From contig JAWAFC010000003.1 of the NCBI GenBank assembly GCA_038890815.1, positions 62,001 through 126,000 of the forward strand: a stretch of DNA of 64,000 nucleotides. Direction: 5' to 3'. Numbering within the stretch: the first letter of the stretch is position 1; the number at the start of each line of letters is the position of its first letter. Both the position numbers and the translations under genes were made by a program. This DNA comes from JAWAFC01 sp038890815. Its GTDB lineage: Archaea > Micrarchaeota > Micrarchaeia > Burarchaeales > JACRGF01. Shown in pieces: positions 8,445 through 17,611 of the stretch. Below the pieces are notes generated by a model. It was not told the DNA's origin, ran no database searches, and was given only the letters and a program-made list of their open reading frames with translations.

Positions 8445-9632
8445 CTATCCCTCACCGTCATCGAAGAACTCCTTGGCCAGCTCGGCAAACCGCACGTCTG
8501 TAATGGCCCGAACTGCATCAGAAGCCGCCTTCTTCACCTCCTCCGGCTCCTCGCGCTCGAGAAAGCCCTCCAGGGCCTCCAGCACGTCACTGCCACCCAA
8601 CTTGCCGAGCGAGCACAGCGCTTGCGCGCGCACATCGGTCTGCGCTCCGCTGTCCTCGGCCTTGAGCAGAAACCAAGGCAGAGCCTGTTTGCCAAAGCTC
8701 TCGAGCGCCCTGCATGCCAAGCGTCTCACCGCCTCGTTCTTATCGGAGAGTTTTGAAGCTATGAATGGAAGCACGAGCTCGTCACCCATTACTGCGAGTG
8801 CGGTTATTGCCCCCATCCTAACCCTCTCGCTCGGCGAGACGAGCCCATACCAGACAATGGGCACCAGTGCATCGAGCCCCATTCCAGCCAGCGCACGCAC
8901 TGCATTTTTGGCATCACCTGCCTCCCCCACATCGATTTCCTTGAGGAGATGCCTGACTCTTTCATCGAGCTGCTTCAGCGCGCGCAGCCTGTCGGGAAGC
9001 TCGGCCTCGAGCTGTGCAGCAGGCTTTCCCTCCAGCTTGGCCATGGCCGTTATCATCTCGAATTTTGAGGTGTTATCCCTCTCCAGCTCCAACATCCGAG
9101 CGAGCGTTCTCACAATCGTCTCATTGCGTTTCGGATCTTTGGCATACACCTCCCTGAGCAGCATCGCAGCGCATGCCCGCGCGTTCTCGCTGGGATAGAA
9201 AAGCGCGCGCAGTACTGCCGGCAATGCTTGCTCGCCGAGCATGGCAAGTGCCGACATGGCCATGTCGCGCACCGAGCCATTGTCCTCCAGGAGCGCGAGG
9301 GACAGGAATGGCGCTGCAAAAACCTCCAGCTCGTCTAGTTGCTTTGAGTTCTTCAGTTCGATAAAGCACCTAATGCAGTAGTATTTCGTGCTCGCATTGC
9401 CTCTTGCCAGATAGTGCAGAATAGGAAACAGGGCCTTCACTCCGAATAGCGTGATCTCCCTGATTTGGGCTGTGGCGACCTCGTTGTCAAGATCGATCTC
9501 GAAGCGGCCGAGCGCCTCGATTCTCTCTTCTATAGTCAGGAGTCTGTCGGGTGGCGGTTTGAGTCTCTCCGTGGGCGTCAAGCCACTTTGAACGGCGAAA
9601 TTATTTTTATTTTGCAAGCTAGCCCTATTCAT
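8445..9632 (-). CDS. HEAT-repeat (PBS-lyase-like) protein
   Basis: 395 residues of helical HEAT-like repeats, with units such as VRDMAMSALAMLGEQALPAVL, VRMGAITALAVMGDELVL and VRAQALCSLGKLGGSDVLEAL. Such repeats form a solenoid for protein or nucleic-acid binding; no catalytic motif is seen. The first ~35 residues look disordered. ATG start with AGGTGTG upstream. No partner is suggested by the neighbourhood. Confidence 0.75.
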   Translation of the reverse strand: MNRASLQNKNNFAVQSGLTPTERLKPPPDRLLTIEERIEALGRFEIDLDNEVATAQIREITLFGVKALFPILHYLARGNASTKYYCIRCFIELKNSKQLDELEVFAAPFLSLALLEDNGSVRDMAMSALAMLGEQALPAVLRALFYPSENARACAAMLLREVYAKDPKRNETIVRTLARMLELERDNTSKFEMITAMAKLEGKPAAQLEAELPDRLRALKQLDERVRHLLKEIDVGEAGDAKNAVRALAGMGLDALVPIVWYGLVSPSERVRMGAITALAVMGDELVLPFIASKLSDKNEAVRRLACRALESFGKQALPWFLLKAEDSGAQTDVRAQALCSLGKLGGSDVLEALEGFLEREEPEEVKKAASDAVRAITDVRFAELAKEFFDDGEG

Positions 9633-9668
9633 TTTTCACACCTTTCTGACGCCGCTCGCCCATGCCTC

Positions 9669-9872
9669 TCAGATGGGCGTTGGAAATTCCTCCTCCACAA
9701 GCGATGGCTCTGCGATGGCGGCTGCCTCATTGAGCGCCGCGCTGACGTTACCGAGCTCGCCGGCTATCTGCTCCTGCGGAGTTGGGGGCGCGGGCGGCGC
9801 GCCGAAACCAAGGCACCCGCCCAGCAACAACGCCGCTACCGCAAGCGCGGCGAGCGCGCGTGTAAGAGCCAA
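9669..9872 (-). CDS. Small lipoprotein
   Basis: 67 residues. Hydrophobic N-terminus ending in a lipobox-like LLLGGC, then a Pro-rich linker and a short helix (EQIAGELGNVSAALNEAAAI). A TTG start is proposed one base after the stop of the upstream coiled-coil gene, preceded by GGAGGAGG. It probably sits on the outer face of the membrane with the protein encoded just upstream. No family recognised. Confidence 0.5.
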   Translation of the reverse strand: MALTRALAALAVAALLLGGCLGFGAPPAPPTPQEQIAGELGNVSAALNEAAAIAEPSLVEEEFPTPI

Positions 9873-9873
9873 C

Positions 9874-10965
9874 TCAATCCTCCTCCTCGCTTTCGCTGGC
9901 GCGCACGCGTTTCCTGACGTTCGCGCGCTCACCCCTGCCTATCTCGTTCGCATCTTTGCTCTCGTTGTCTGTTTCGTCCCCAACCTCTGCGCTCTCATCT
10001 TCAGTCTCGTTCGGTGTGGCATTGCCCACCTCGCCATCCGTGCCTCCGCCAGCACGCTCCCTCGTCTCTTTTCTGGCCTGCTTGAGCGTCTCGATGGCTG
10101 CGCTGATGCGCTGCCTGCAAGTGCTCCTGTTGCCGCTTGGCCCACACTCGCTCTTCGCTATCTGCACTATTTGTTCGACCGCGGCGAGCTTCTCGCTCAC
10201 GCCACTGACATTCACCCCGCGGTTTTTCAGCTCTGCAATCTTTTCCCTCGCCCTGCTGAACACTCTGCGCGCCAGCTCGCTCACGGCTTGGATGGTTTCC
10301 TGGCGGAATTCCTTGAACTTCTCGCGGATTTCCTCCTGCAGCTCCCTCACGGCCTGGCGGTCGCCCGCATCAAAAGCTGCCTCGAGCCGCGGCCTGAGCG
10401 CCCTTATCTCATCGAGCGTGGCGCGCGCCTCTGTCAGGTCGCTGATGTTGTGCGCGGCGAGCCTCGCTGCCGTCCTGTTCAGGAAAGCTTCGGCATTGCG
10501 CACATGGCGGTCAAATGCGATCAGCGCGCCGGTCTTTGCGTGCGCCCAGGCTGTGTTGTTCAGCGCGGCAAGCCTCTGCGAGGCATTGCGCACTCTCTCC
10601 TCAATCCTTTCCCTAAGCGCTCTCTCGCGTCCGCGCGAGAGGTTTGCAGTTGCGCTGCGGAAAGCTCTGGCCGCCCCCCTGGCCTCCTCGATGGAGGCTT
10701 CGAATGCCTCCTCATCGCCCTGCGCGGCGGCCTTGCCTGCCCTGGCGAGTGCTGCCACGAAATTGTCGCGCGCGGCCTGCAGGCCCCCAGCGCTTATGTT
10801 GTTGGCCTGCGCGAAGTCTATGACCGCATCCATCTGCACGAGCACGTTCTCCGCGCTCGCATTCAGGCTGCCGAGCTTGGCTGTCAGCTCGGCGCTCGCG
10901 TTTTCCTCCTGTGCGGCTACCAGCGGCGCGAGCACCGCAAGCGCGAGCAATACAAATTTTTTCAT
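9874..10965 (-). CDS. Secreted coiled-coil protein
   Basis: 363 residues. Signal peptide of about 19 residues (MKKFVLLALAVLAPLVAAQ), then long Ala/Glu/Arg-rich helices with several N-x-S/T sequons and two cysteines (SECGPS...STCRQR), ending in an acidic Asn/Glu-rich tail. A longer upstream reading exists, but this ATG has a GGTGAT ribosome binding site and a well-placed TATA box. No family recognised; probably a surface or periplasm-like helical protein. Confidence 0.7.
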   Translation of the reverse strand: MKKFVLLALAVLAPLVAAQEENASAELTAKLGSLNASAENVLVQMDAVIDFAQANNISAGGLQAARDNFVAALARAGKAAAQGDEEAFEASIEEARGAARAFRSATANLSRGRERALRERIEERVRNASQRLAALNNTAWAHAKTGALIAFDRHVRNAEAFLNRTAARLAAHNISDLTEARATLDEIRALRPRLEAAFDAGDRQAVRELQEEIREKFKEFRQETIQAVSELARRVFSRAREKIAELKNRGVNVSGVSEKLAAVEQIVQIAKSECGPSGNRSTCRQRISAAIETLKQARKETRERAGGGTDGEVGNATPNETEDESAEVGDETDNESKDANEIGRGERANVRKRVRASESEEED

Positions 10966-10997
10966 TTGAATCACCGCTTGGATGCGGCTTGGCTTGG

Positions 10998-11005
10998 TAT
11001 TTAAA
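10998..11005 (-). promoter_or_regulatory. TATA box of the secreted coiled-coil gene
   Basis: On the minus strand GCGAAAGGTTTAAATACC combines a BRE-like purine tract with TTTAAATA. The expected start site is about 12 nt before the ATG at 10965. Confidence 0.65.
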
Positions 11006-11373
11006 CCTTTCGCTGTAAAAAAACGTTCAAAACGCTTCAATAAGGTTAAATAAAACTAAAAATTGCGCTAGATAGGATAAAAGGAAAATTAAATTATGCA
11101 AAAAACAAAATAAGCTACTATAGGATTTTTTGAGTAGTTTTGAGTTTTTATATTGCTGTTTATCTTAAATTTTTGCACGTCGGAAGGCACCATTGTTTTT
11201 GGCCGGCCGAAAGGCCTGTTTCGCCTGAAACGATTTTTGTGTTATAAAACGTTTGCCAGCGTTCAGAGCTGTTCAAAAAAGTTCGTCAGAGGCAGGCTGA
11301 GGCAGGCTGCCCATGCAATTTTCTGGCAGCCCAAAAGCAATCTATTTATTTCCTCATCGCCAGAAACAGCGCG
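11006..11373. other. AT-rich divergent intergenic region
   Basis: Much more AT-rich than the rest of the window. It holds a small hairpin GTTTC-GCCT-GAAAC near 11219-11232, a tandem GAGGCAGGCT direct repeat near 11288-11310, and the likely TATA box CTATTTAT at 11342-11349, about 28 nt before the ATG at 11374. No convincing gene is seen; the length leaves room for operators or a small RNA. Confidence 0.45.
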
Positions 11374-12051
11374 ATGCGCGCCTTTTTTCTCTTCGCCGTA
11401 CTGCTGGCCGGAACGGTTTCGGCCGAGCGAATATACGGTGACATCTATGAGTGGGAAAACCTATCGAAAGTCAGCGGGGTGGTGGTGCGCGTTTATGCCA
11501 ATGGCTCGCTTCTGCGGCAGGAGGTTGTCTCCTCACCCTACGCGCTCACACTGCCTGCTGGCAGCTACCGCATCGAGATGAGCTGGCGCAGGGCGGGCGA
11601 GGAGCTGAGCGCGGAGGAAAACATCACCCTCCAGCCTGGCACAGAGCTACGCCTCGACTTCCTGCTTCTTCCTGCCATCGAGGAAATTGTGGGCGTGGCC
11701 AAGGAGCCGACGCTGCTGGAGGAGGGCTTCGCTCCTCCGAGCATGCCCGCGCAGCTCCAGCCGGACATAATCCCCTGCGTTGCGGGCGCGCTCGTCGTGC
11801 TCGCGCTCATCCTGGCGCTCATCTATCTCTTCCGCGCAAGGGGGAGGCCATCCGCAAAGGAGCTCGAATTCAATGACAAGTTGCGCCTGCTCGCCCTCAT
11901 ACAGGAGAGGGGTGCGGTGAGGCAGAGCGAGCTTGTGGCCATGACCGGCTGGTCGCGTGCCAAGGTCAGCATGCTGCTGGGCGAGCTCGAGAGGGAGAGA
12001 AGCATAACGCGCCAGAAGACTGGCAGGGAAAAGATCGTAAGGGCGGTATGA
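11374..12051 (+). CDS. Membrane-tethered winged-helix regulator
   Basis: 225 residues. Signal peptide (1-17), an extracellular beta-sandwich-like domain (about 20-100), one TM helix (about 134-152) and a cytoplasmic winged helix (about 165-225: LRLLALIQERGAVRQSELV...GWSRAKVSMLLGELER). This is the layout of archaeal one-component membrane regulators that sense outside and bind DNA inside. Its TGA overlaps the ATG of the ATPase gene by four bases, so it probably senses the ion or the surface state relevant to that pump. The ligand is unknown. Confidence 0.75.
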   Translation: MRAFFLFAVLLAGTVSAERIYGDIYEWENLSKVSGVVVRVYANGSLLRQEVVSSPYALTLPAGSYRIEMSWRRAGEELSAEENITLQPGTELRLDFLLLPAIEEIVGVAKEPTLLEEGFAPPSMPAQLQPDIIPCVAGALVVLALILALIYLFRARGRPSAKELEFNDKLRLLALIQERGAVRQSELVAMTGWSRAKVSMLLGELERERSITRQKTGREKIVRAV

Positions 12052-14762
12052 TGACCGAAGCGCTGGCCATGCCATGGTCGGCCAGAATTCCTGATGTGCT
12101 GCGCGCGCTGGGCTCGAGCGAGGCGGGGCTGTCGTCGCAAGAGGCCGCCCGAAGGCTCGAGGAGTTCGGCTTCAATGAGCTGAGGGAGGAAAAACGCAGG
12201 AGCGTGCTGACAATCTTTCTGTCGCAGTTCGCCTCCTTCATGATCCTGCTGCTCATCGGGGCCACGCTGATAGCGGCAGCGCTGGGGGAATGGCTCGATG
12301 CGATGGCCATCGCGGCCATTCTCATCCTGAACGCGCTGTTGGGCACGGTACAGGAGTATCGGGCCGAGAAGGCGCTCGAGGCCCTCAGGCGCATGGCCGC
12401 GCCCACCGCACTCGTGGTGAGGGATGGGGTTGAGGTTGTCATCCCAGCGCGCGAAGTTGTGCCGGGGGACATCGTGGTGATGGAGGCGGGCGCGCTCGTG
12501 CCTGCCGACTGCAGGCTGATCGAGAGCGCCATGATGAAGGTCAATGAGGCGGCGCTGACGGGCGAGTCGCTGCCTGTGCACAAGGATGCCGATGCCCTGC
12601 TGGCCCCCGACACAATGCTCACGGGCAGGCGCAATATGGTTTTTGCCGGCACCACGGTGACCAATGGGCGCGGTATTGGGGTTGCCGTGGCGACCGGTAT
12701 GAAAACCGAATTTGGCAAGATCGCCGCGGCCGTGCAGACAGTCACCGAGGAGGAGACGCCGCTGCGGCGCACGCTCGAGCAGCTCGGGCGGCAGCTCACG
12801 CTTGCAGTGCTGGCGGCAGTAGTGATCATCTTCGTGCTCGGCAGCGCGCGCGGCACGCCCGCGCTTGAGATGTTTCTGACAAGCGTCTCGCTGGCCGTCG
12901 CGGCCATCCCAGAGGGGCTTCCGGCAACCATCACTATCGCGCTGGCGGTTGGCGTGCAGAGGATGGCGCGCCGCAATGCAATCGTGCGCAAGCTGCTAGC
13001 CATAGAGACGCTCGGCAGCGCGAGCGTGGTGTGCGTGGACAAGACGGGCACGATCACTAAAAATGAGATGACCGCCCGCAGGATATGGTTGCCGGGCCGT
13101 TGGATCGAGGTGAGCGGCGCGGGCTACGAGCCGAAGGGAGAATTCTGGGTAGGCGGGCGCACAACGCTTCCGGAGATGGAGCCTGGGCTGCCCGAGCTGT
13201 TGCGCGTGGCTGCGCTGTGCAACAACGCCTCGCTCGTGCTGGATGCAAAGAGCGGCATGCGCAGGGCTGTCGGCGATCCGACCGAAGCCGCACTGCTCGT
13301 GCTCGCCGAGAAGGCGCGCATGAGCAAGGAGGTGCTCAGGCAGGGCGCCAGATTCATACAGGAGTTCCCGTTCGACCCGGATAGAAAGCGCATGACGGTT
13401 GTGTACGAGATAGGCGGGAAGAGGCTGGCGCTCACCAAAGGCGCGCCAGAGCTCGTGCTGGCGAAATGCAGCCATGTGCTCGTTAGGGGAAAGCTCAGGG
13501 CGATGACCTCCGCCGACCGTCGTGCCATACTCGCTGCGCACAGGGCGATGGCCTCAAAAGCATTGCGCGTGCTGGCCTTTGCTCAACGAAGAATTCGTGA
13601 CAGGCGCAAGCACGAGATGGCTGAGGTTGAGAGGGAGCTGACCTTCATCGGGCTGGTGGGCCTCAGCGATGCGCCCCGCGAGGAGGTGCGCCCGGCGCTG
13701 GCGCTGTGCGCGCAGGCCGGCATCGATGTGGTGATGATAACGGGCGACAGCGAGGACACCGCGCGCGCGGTCGCGGCCGAGATTGGCATGCTGAGGCCAG
13801 GGGACCTTGTTGTGAGCGGAAGCCAACTTGATGCCATGTCGGATGCTGAGTTGAGAAGAAAGGTGGAGCGCATTCGCGTTTACGCCCGCATATCGCCAGA
13901 GCACAAGCTGCGCATCGTGGAGGCATGGCGGGCGAGAGGGCGCGTGGTGGCAGTCACGGGCGATGGCGTGAATGACGCGCCCGCGCTCAAGCGCGCGGAC
14001 ATCGGCGTGGCGATGGGTGTGACCGGCACCGATGTTGCCAAAGAGGTCAGCGACATGGTGCTGAGCGATGACAACTTTGCGAGCATTGTGAGCGCCGTTG
14101 AGGAGGGGAGGGGAGTATATGACAACATCCGCAAGTGCATCGCCTATCTGCTGTCTGGCAATGTGGCAGAGGTGGCCATCGTTTTCGGGGCAGTAATGCT
14201 CGGCCTCCCGCTTCCGCTCGCTGCTGTGCAGATACTGTGGATAAACCTCGTCACCGATGGCCTTCCGGCGCTGGCCCTTTCGGTGGATCCGATCTCGAAG
14301 GAGCTCATGTCACTTCCCCCGCGCAAGAAGGAAAGAAGCATCTGGCATGGCATGAGGCCTTTCATTGTGGATGCGGCCGCCATCCTGACAGTTTTCGCCA
14401 TAGTGCTGTTCGCAAGTTATAACCCGGCAGCCGGCAAGGCCGAGCTGGTGAAAGCACAAACAATGGTATTCACGCTCATAGTCATTTTTGAGAAGTACCT
14501 CGCCTTCAGCTCCCGCTCGCTTGCGCGGCCCATTGGCCTTGCCGGACTTGTCGCCAACAAATGGCTGATTGGGGCAACCATCCTCTCGCTTGCCATCCAT
14601 GCCGCCATACTCTACAACCCGCTGTTGAACGATGTGTTCAACGTCATGCCGTTGAGCGCGTGGGAATGGGCTATCGTGCTGGTGGCTGGGGCCATCGGTT
14701 TTGCCTATCTTGAGGCGACCAAATGGTGGTCGAGCAGGGTGGAGGCACATGGTTTTGTTTGA
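12048..14762 (+). CDS. P2-type cation ATPase (Ca2+-like)
   Basis: 904 residues. N-terminal cation ATPase domain, TGES actuator motif, TM4 with AAIPEGLPATI, phosphorylation motif DKTGTIT (Asp about 331), nucleotide domain with KGAPE, hinge GDGVNDAPAL, and a C-terminal bundle containing NLVTDGLPALAL. The TM4 PEGLP and TM6 NxxTD residues are those of P2A pumps (SERCA/PMR1-like), so Ca2+ or Mn2+ export is likely. It follows a membrane-bound regulator by translational overlap and precedes an antiporter gene, forming an ion-homeostasis operon. Confidence 0.92.
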   Translation: MMTEALAMPWSARIPDVLRALGSSEAGLSSQEAARRLEEFGFNELREEKRRSVLTIFLSQFASFMILLLIGATLIAAALGEWLDAMAIAAILILNALLGTVQEYRAEKALEALRRMAAPTALVVRDGVEVVIPAREVVPGDIVVMEAGALVPADCRLIESAMMKVNEAALTGESLPVHKDADALLAPDTMLTGRRNMVFAGTTVTNGRGIGVAVATGMKTEFGKIAAAVQTVTEEETPLRRTLEQLGRQLTLAVLAAVVIIFVLGSARGTPALEMFLTSVSLAVAAIPEGLPATITIALAVGVQRMARRNAIVRKLLAIETLGSASVVCVDKTGTITKNEMTARRIWLPGRWIEVSGAGYEPKGEFWVGGRTTLPEMEPGLPELLRVAALCNNASLVLDAKSGMRRAVGDPTEAALLVLAEKARMSKEVLRQGARFIQEFPFDPDRKRMTVVYEIGGKRLALTKGAPELVLAKCSHVLVRGKLRAMTSADRRAILAAHRAMASKALRVLAFAQRRIRDRRKHEMAEVERELTFIGLVGLSDAPREEVRPALALCAQAGIDVVMITGDSEDTARAVAAEIGMLRPGDLVVSGSQLDAMSDAELRRKVERIRVYARISPEHKLRIVEAWRARGRVVAVTGDGVNDAPALKRADIGVAMGVTGTDVAKEVSDMVLSDDNFASIVSAVEEGRGVYDNIRKCIAYLLSGNVAEVAIVFGAVMLGLPLPLAAVQILWINLVTDGLPALALSVDPISKELMSLPPRKKERSIWHGMRPFIVDAAAILTVFAIVLFASYNPAAGKAELVKAQTMVFTLIVIFEKYLAFSSRSLARPIGLAGLVANKWLIGATILSLAIHAAILYNPLLNDVFNVMPLSAWEWAIVLVAGAIGFAYLEATKWWSSRVEAHGFV

Positions 14763-16113
14763 ACGCCATGCACGCATGGTGCACGGTTATGTGGCAAAGA
14801 GCATCAAGCCTTTGGCCTCGCTACTGCTGCTGGCGCTCGTGCTGGTGCTATTCCTGTCCATACTCAGGGCATCGCTGTTCACGGAAGTCGATGAGCACAA
14901 GCGCGTTTGGTTTGAAGTAAGCTTTCTGTTGCTGAGCGCTGTGCTCGCCAACATGCTGGTAGCCCACCTTAGGCAACCTTTTGTGATGACGCTGCTCGTG
15001 GTCGGCATGCTCATCTCACCCTCCTTCATCTCGCTGGCCTGGCCTGCTTTCCTCAAGCTGGCTGGCCTATTTCCACCGCAGCTCGCTCAGCGCATCCCGC
15101 TCGCCCCCCCACATGTGGTGAGCACAGGCGAGGTGGTGAGCGCTTTTGCCCAGCTCGGCGCCCTGCTGCTGCTTTTCAAAATTGGCATGCACAGCGAGGT
15201 GAGGAGAATCTTCTCGATAAGGAATTTTGTTGTGGCGCTGCTCGGAGTCGTGCTACCATTTACTGCGGGCTATTGGCTGGGAATGAGTTGGGGCTATGCG
15301 CCTGCCGTGGCGCTGTTTCTCGGTGCAGCACTCACTGCCACGAGCGTTGGAATCAGCGTGGCCATGCTTGAGGAATACCGCGCGCTTGACACCGAATTCG
15401 CGCGCACGTTGCTGGGCGCGGCCGTCATTGACGATGTGCTCGGCCTGCTGGCGCTCTCGCTTGTCATAAACCTCTCCACCTCGACGACATTCACGCTCGC
15501 GCCGCTGCTGGATGTTGGCGTGCTGGCGGGCATCTTTGTGGCTGGTGGCATAATATTCGGAAATTTTGTGGTGAAGAGCTATTTCGACAGAATCTATGCA
15601 CCCACGCTGTCGCCGGCCGTGTTTCTCAGCGCGCTCGCGTTCATGCTGTTCTATGCATACGTTGCCGAGATGATCGGCCTGTCGGGCATTGTGGGCGCAT
15701 TTCTCGCTGGCCTCGCGCTGAACTACAGCAGGATAAAGGAAAAGCTGCTTGAGGGGCTGGCTCCGCTTGAGGGGCTCTTCACGCCCATCTTCTTCATCTC
15801 GCTCGGCATACTGGTGGATGTGAAGGCGCTCGGGAGCTATGCGCTTCCCATTGCGCTGCTCACCGCTGTCGCAATCCTCACCAAACTGCTCGGGTGCGGG
15901 GTTGCAGCTCTTGCCGCAGGCCTGAGCAGGCTCGAGGCAAGCCTGGTGGGCATTGGCATGGCCCCGAGGGGCGAGGTGGCCTTCATCATAGGCCTGTACG
16001 GCCTGACGCTTAAGGTGCTGTCGCCTGCCGAATACAGCATCATCACCGCCATGGCTTTCCTGACAACGGCCATAACCCCACCCGTGCTCGCCCTCCTGTT
16101 GAGAAAAAGATGA
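14749..16113 (+). CDS. CPA2-family Na+(K+)/H+ antiporter
   Basis: 454 residues with about 12-13 TM helices. Family motifs: LGAALTATSVGISVAMLEE in TM5, GAAVIDDVLGLL (the ion-binding ID-D pair) and GMAPRGEVAFIIGLYG near the C-terminus. It resembles NapA/KefB membrane cores without a C-terminal TrkA-N domain. It exchanges protons for Na+ or K+. The ATG at 14749 has GGTGGAGG just upstream and overlaps the end of the ATPase gene by 14 bases. Confidence 0.88.
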   Translation: MVLFERHARMVHGYVAKSIKPLASLLLLALVLVLFLSILRASLFTEVDEHKRVWFEVSFLLLSAVLANMLVAHLRQPFVMTLLVVGMLISPSFISLAWPAFLKLAGLFPPQLAQRIPLAPPHVVSTGEVVSAFAQLGALLLLFKIGMHSEVRRIFSIRNFVVALLGVVLPFTAGYWLGMSWGYAPAVALFLGAALTATSVGISVAMLEEYRALDTEFARTLLGAAVIDDVLGLLALSLVINLSTSTTFTLAPLLDVGVLAGIFVAGGIIFGNFVVKSYFDRIYAPTLSPAVFLSALAFMLFYAYVAEMIGLSGIVGAFLAGLALNYSRIKEKLLEGLAPLEGLFTPIFFISLGILVDVKALGSYALPIALLTAVAILTKLLGCGVAALAAGLSRLEASLVGIGMAPRGEVAFIIGLYGLTLKVLSPAEYSIITAMAFLTTAITPPVLALLLRKR

Positions 16114-16114
16114 T

Positions 16115-16885
16115 TCAGCCGCCGGCCAGCTCGGCCTCCACGGCTGCCTTGAAAATGAAGTAAGGGTAGGCCGCGTCGAAGAACCTCTCGTTTATGAAAA
16201 TTGTGGGGGTCGAGTTTATACCGAGCACGATGCCGTCCATCACGTCCTTCTCTATGACAGAGCGCATTCTCCCCGATGCCAGGCAGGCCGAGAAATTGTC
16301 CGCATCGAGGCCGATGTGGCTGGCCAGCGCGACCAGGCCGCTGGCGTTGAGAGGGCGCTCGGCCAGAAGTGCATCGTGATAATTCCAGAACGCCCCCTGC
16401 TCTCGCGCGCACTCGGCGGCCTCGGCCGCGAGGCACGCGCCGGCGTGAACCTGCTGGGTGAGCAGGGGATTGCACGCGGTGTCGAGAGGGAAGTGCCTCC
16501 AGGTAAGGGACACCCTGTCGCCGTATTCGCGCAGCAGCTCGCGCACTGCGCTCTCAACGTTCCTGGTCCAGGGGCAATAGAAGTCGCCCCACTCGACGAC
16601 TATGACACCGGCGCGCGGGTTTCCGCGAACGTTCGCCTTCGGCGCGAGAGGAGGCGCGGGTTGCGCGGGAGGCTGCACTCTCCACGGGACCGGCGCGGCC
16701 TCCTCTTTTTTGTGGAATGCCTCCCATGCGAGCAGTCCCAGCAGCAAAAGCATCGAGAGGATGAGCAAAGCGAGCACTGGTTTTACGGGAAACCGGCTGG
16801 CTGGTGAGGAGGGATGCGGTTGCCTGGCTTTTGGCTCAACCGGCCCGTGCCTCGGCCTGCGCGACCGCTGCCTTGAGAGCCTCAT
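16115..16885 (-). CDS. DsbA-like protein with CPWT active site
   Basis: 256 residues. Cytoplasmic basic N-terminus, one TM helix (about 37-53), a Pro-rich linker and a DsbA-like thioredoxin domain (about 87-256). The usual CxxC is CPWT (Cys104, Thr107), so it lacks the resolving cysteine; the cis-Pro motif STPTIFIN is present. It may be a monothiol isomerase-like enzyme or a partner of the intact paralogue encoded upstream. Start chosen at 16885 (GGAGCG upstream), overlapping the paralogue gene by 50 bases; a longer form is possible. Confidence 0.8.
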   Translation of the reverse strand: MRLSRQRSRRPRHGPVEPKARQPHPSSPASRFPVKPVLALLILSMLLLLGLLAWEAFHKKEEAAPVPWRVQPPAQPAPPLAPKANVRGNPRAGVIVVEWGDFYCPWTRNVESAVRELLREYGDRVSLTWRHFPLDTACNPLLTQQVHAGACLAAEAAECAREQGAFWNYHDALLAERPLNASGLVALASHIGLDADNFSACLASGRMRSVIEKDVMDGIVLGINSTPTIFINERFFDAAYPYFIFKAAVEAELAGG

Positions 16886-17561
16886 AATCGCTCCATTGCC
16901 CTCTGTACTCATGCCCGTTTATGAAAAAGGTCGGGGTGCCCGGCACATCGAGCGCGATGGCCTCCTCTATGTCCGCGCGCACGAGCGGGGCTGTTCTGCC
17001 CGAGTCGAGGCACTCGCCGAACTCGGCGACATCGAGCCCCAGCTCGGCGGCATAGCGCTTGAGGCTTGGCACATCGAGCGCGTCCTGGCTGGCCAGCAGG
17101 CGGTCATGATATTCCCAAAAACGGCCTTGCTCGCCAGCGCACTCGGCCGCCTCGGCAGCCTTGCATGCCTCGGGATGGAGGGAGCTCTTCATCAGCGGAT
17201 TGCAGGCTGCATCGAGGGGGAAATGCTTCCAGACAAAGCCAAGCCTGTCAGGAAAGTCGGCAAGCAGCCTCTTCACAAATGGCGCGGCGCGCGCGCAGTA
17301 CGGGCACTGGAAGTCACCAAACTCAACGAGCCACACGCTCGCATTCGGGTTACCGCGCACCGGCTCCTGCGAGAGGTCGAGCACGACTGCGCCAACCTGC
17401 ACGCTCGCATTTTCTTTCGGCGGGGCAAGCGGAGCTTGAGCCTGCACCAATATCAGGTAATAGATGATGGCGATGGCAATGACTACTGCGAGGAGCGCGA
17501 GCGCCCAGCGGTAGTCGGGGAAAGGCGGCGAAGGGGCTGGCTTCTTTTGTTTTCCTGCCAC
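16836..17561 (-). CDS. DsbA-like thiol-disulfide oxidoreductase, membrane-anchored
   Basis: 241 residues. One TM helix (about 19-38), then a DsbA-like domain with an intact CPYC (Cys86, Cys89), a conserved HFPLDAACNPLM segment and the cis-Pro motif GTPTFFING. Likely catalyses disulfide formation in exported proteins. Close paralogue of the CPWT protein downstream (same AACNPL, AEAAEC and WxYHD segments), indicating gene duplication. GTG start; no VKOR or DsbB partner is visible here. Confidence 0.88.
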   Translation of the reverse strand: MAGKQKKPAPSPPFPDYRWALALLAVVIAIAIIYYLILVQAQAPLAPPKENASVQVGAVVLDLSQEPVRGNPNASVWLVEFGDFQCPYCARAAPFVKRLLADFPDRLGFVWKHFPLDAACNPLMKSSLHPEACKAAEAAECAGEQGRFWEYHDRLLASQDALDVPSLKRYAAELGLDVAEFGECLDSGRTAPLVRADIEEAIALDVPGTPTFFINGHEYRGQWSDYEALKAAVAQAEARAG

Positions 17562-17582
17562 GCGCTCTATTTTTCAAAAAAG

Positions 17583-17590
17583 TTTAATTA
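17583..17590 (+). promoter_or_regulatory. TATA box of thioredoxin-like lipoprotein gene
   Basis: TTTAATTA is centred 26 nt before the ATG at 17612, which supports that start over the in-frame ATG at 17591. Confidence 0.55.
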
Positions 17591-17611
17591 ATGCTAGTGG
17601 TACAGCTTGCC

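Noticed and set aside
9673..11004. Plus-strand frame of 443 codons
   Set aside because: Antisense to the coiled-coil protein with signal peptide, TATA box and ribosome binding site; the plus translation has no recognisable feature.
16836..16912. Frameshift or fusion between the two DsbA-like genes
   Set aside because: Both genes have complete domains and separate TM anchors; the overlap is explained by an internal ATG with its own ribosome binding site.
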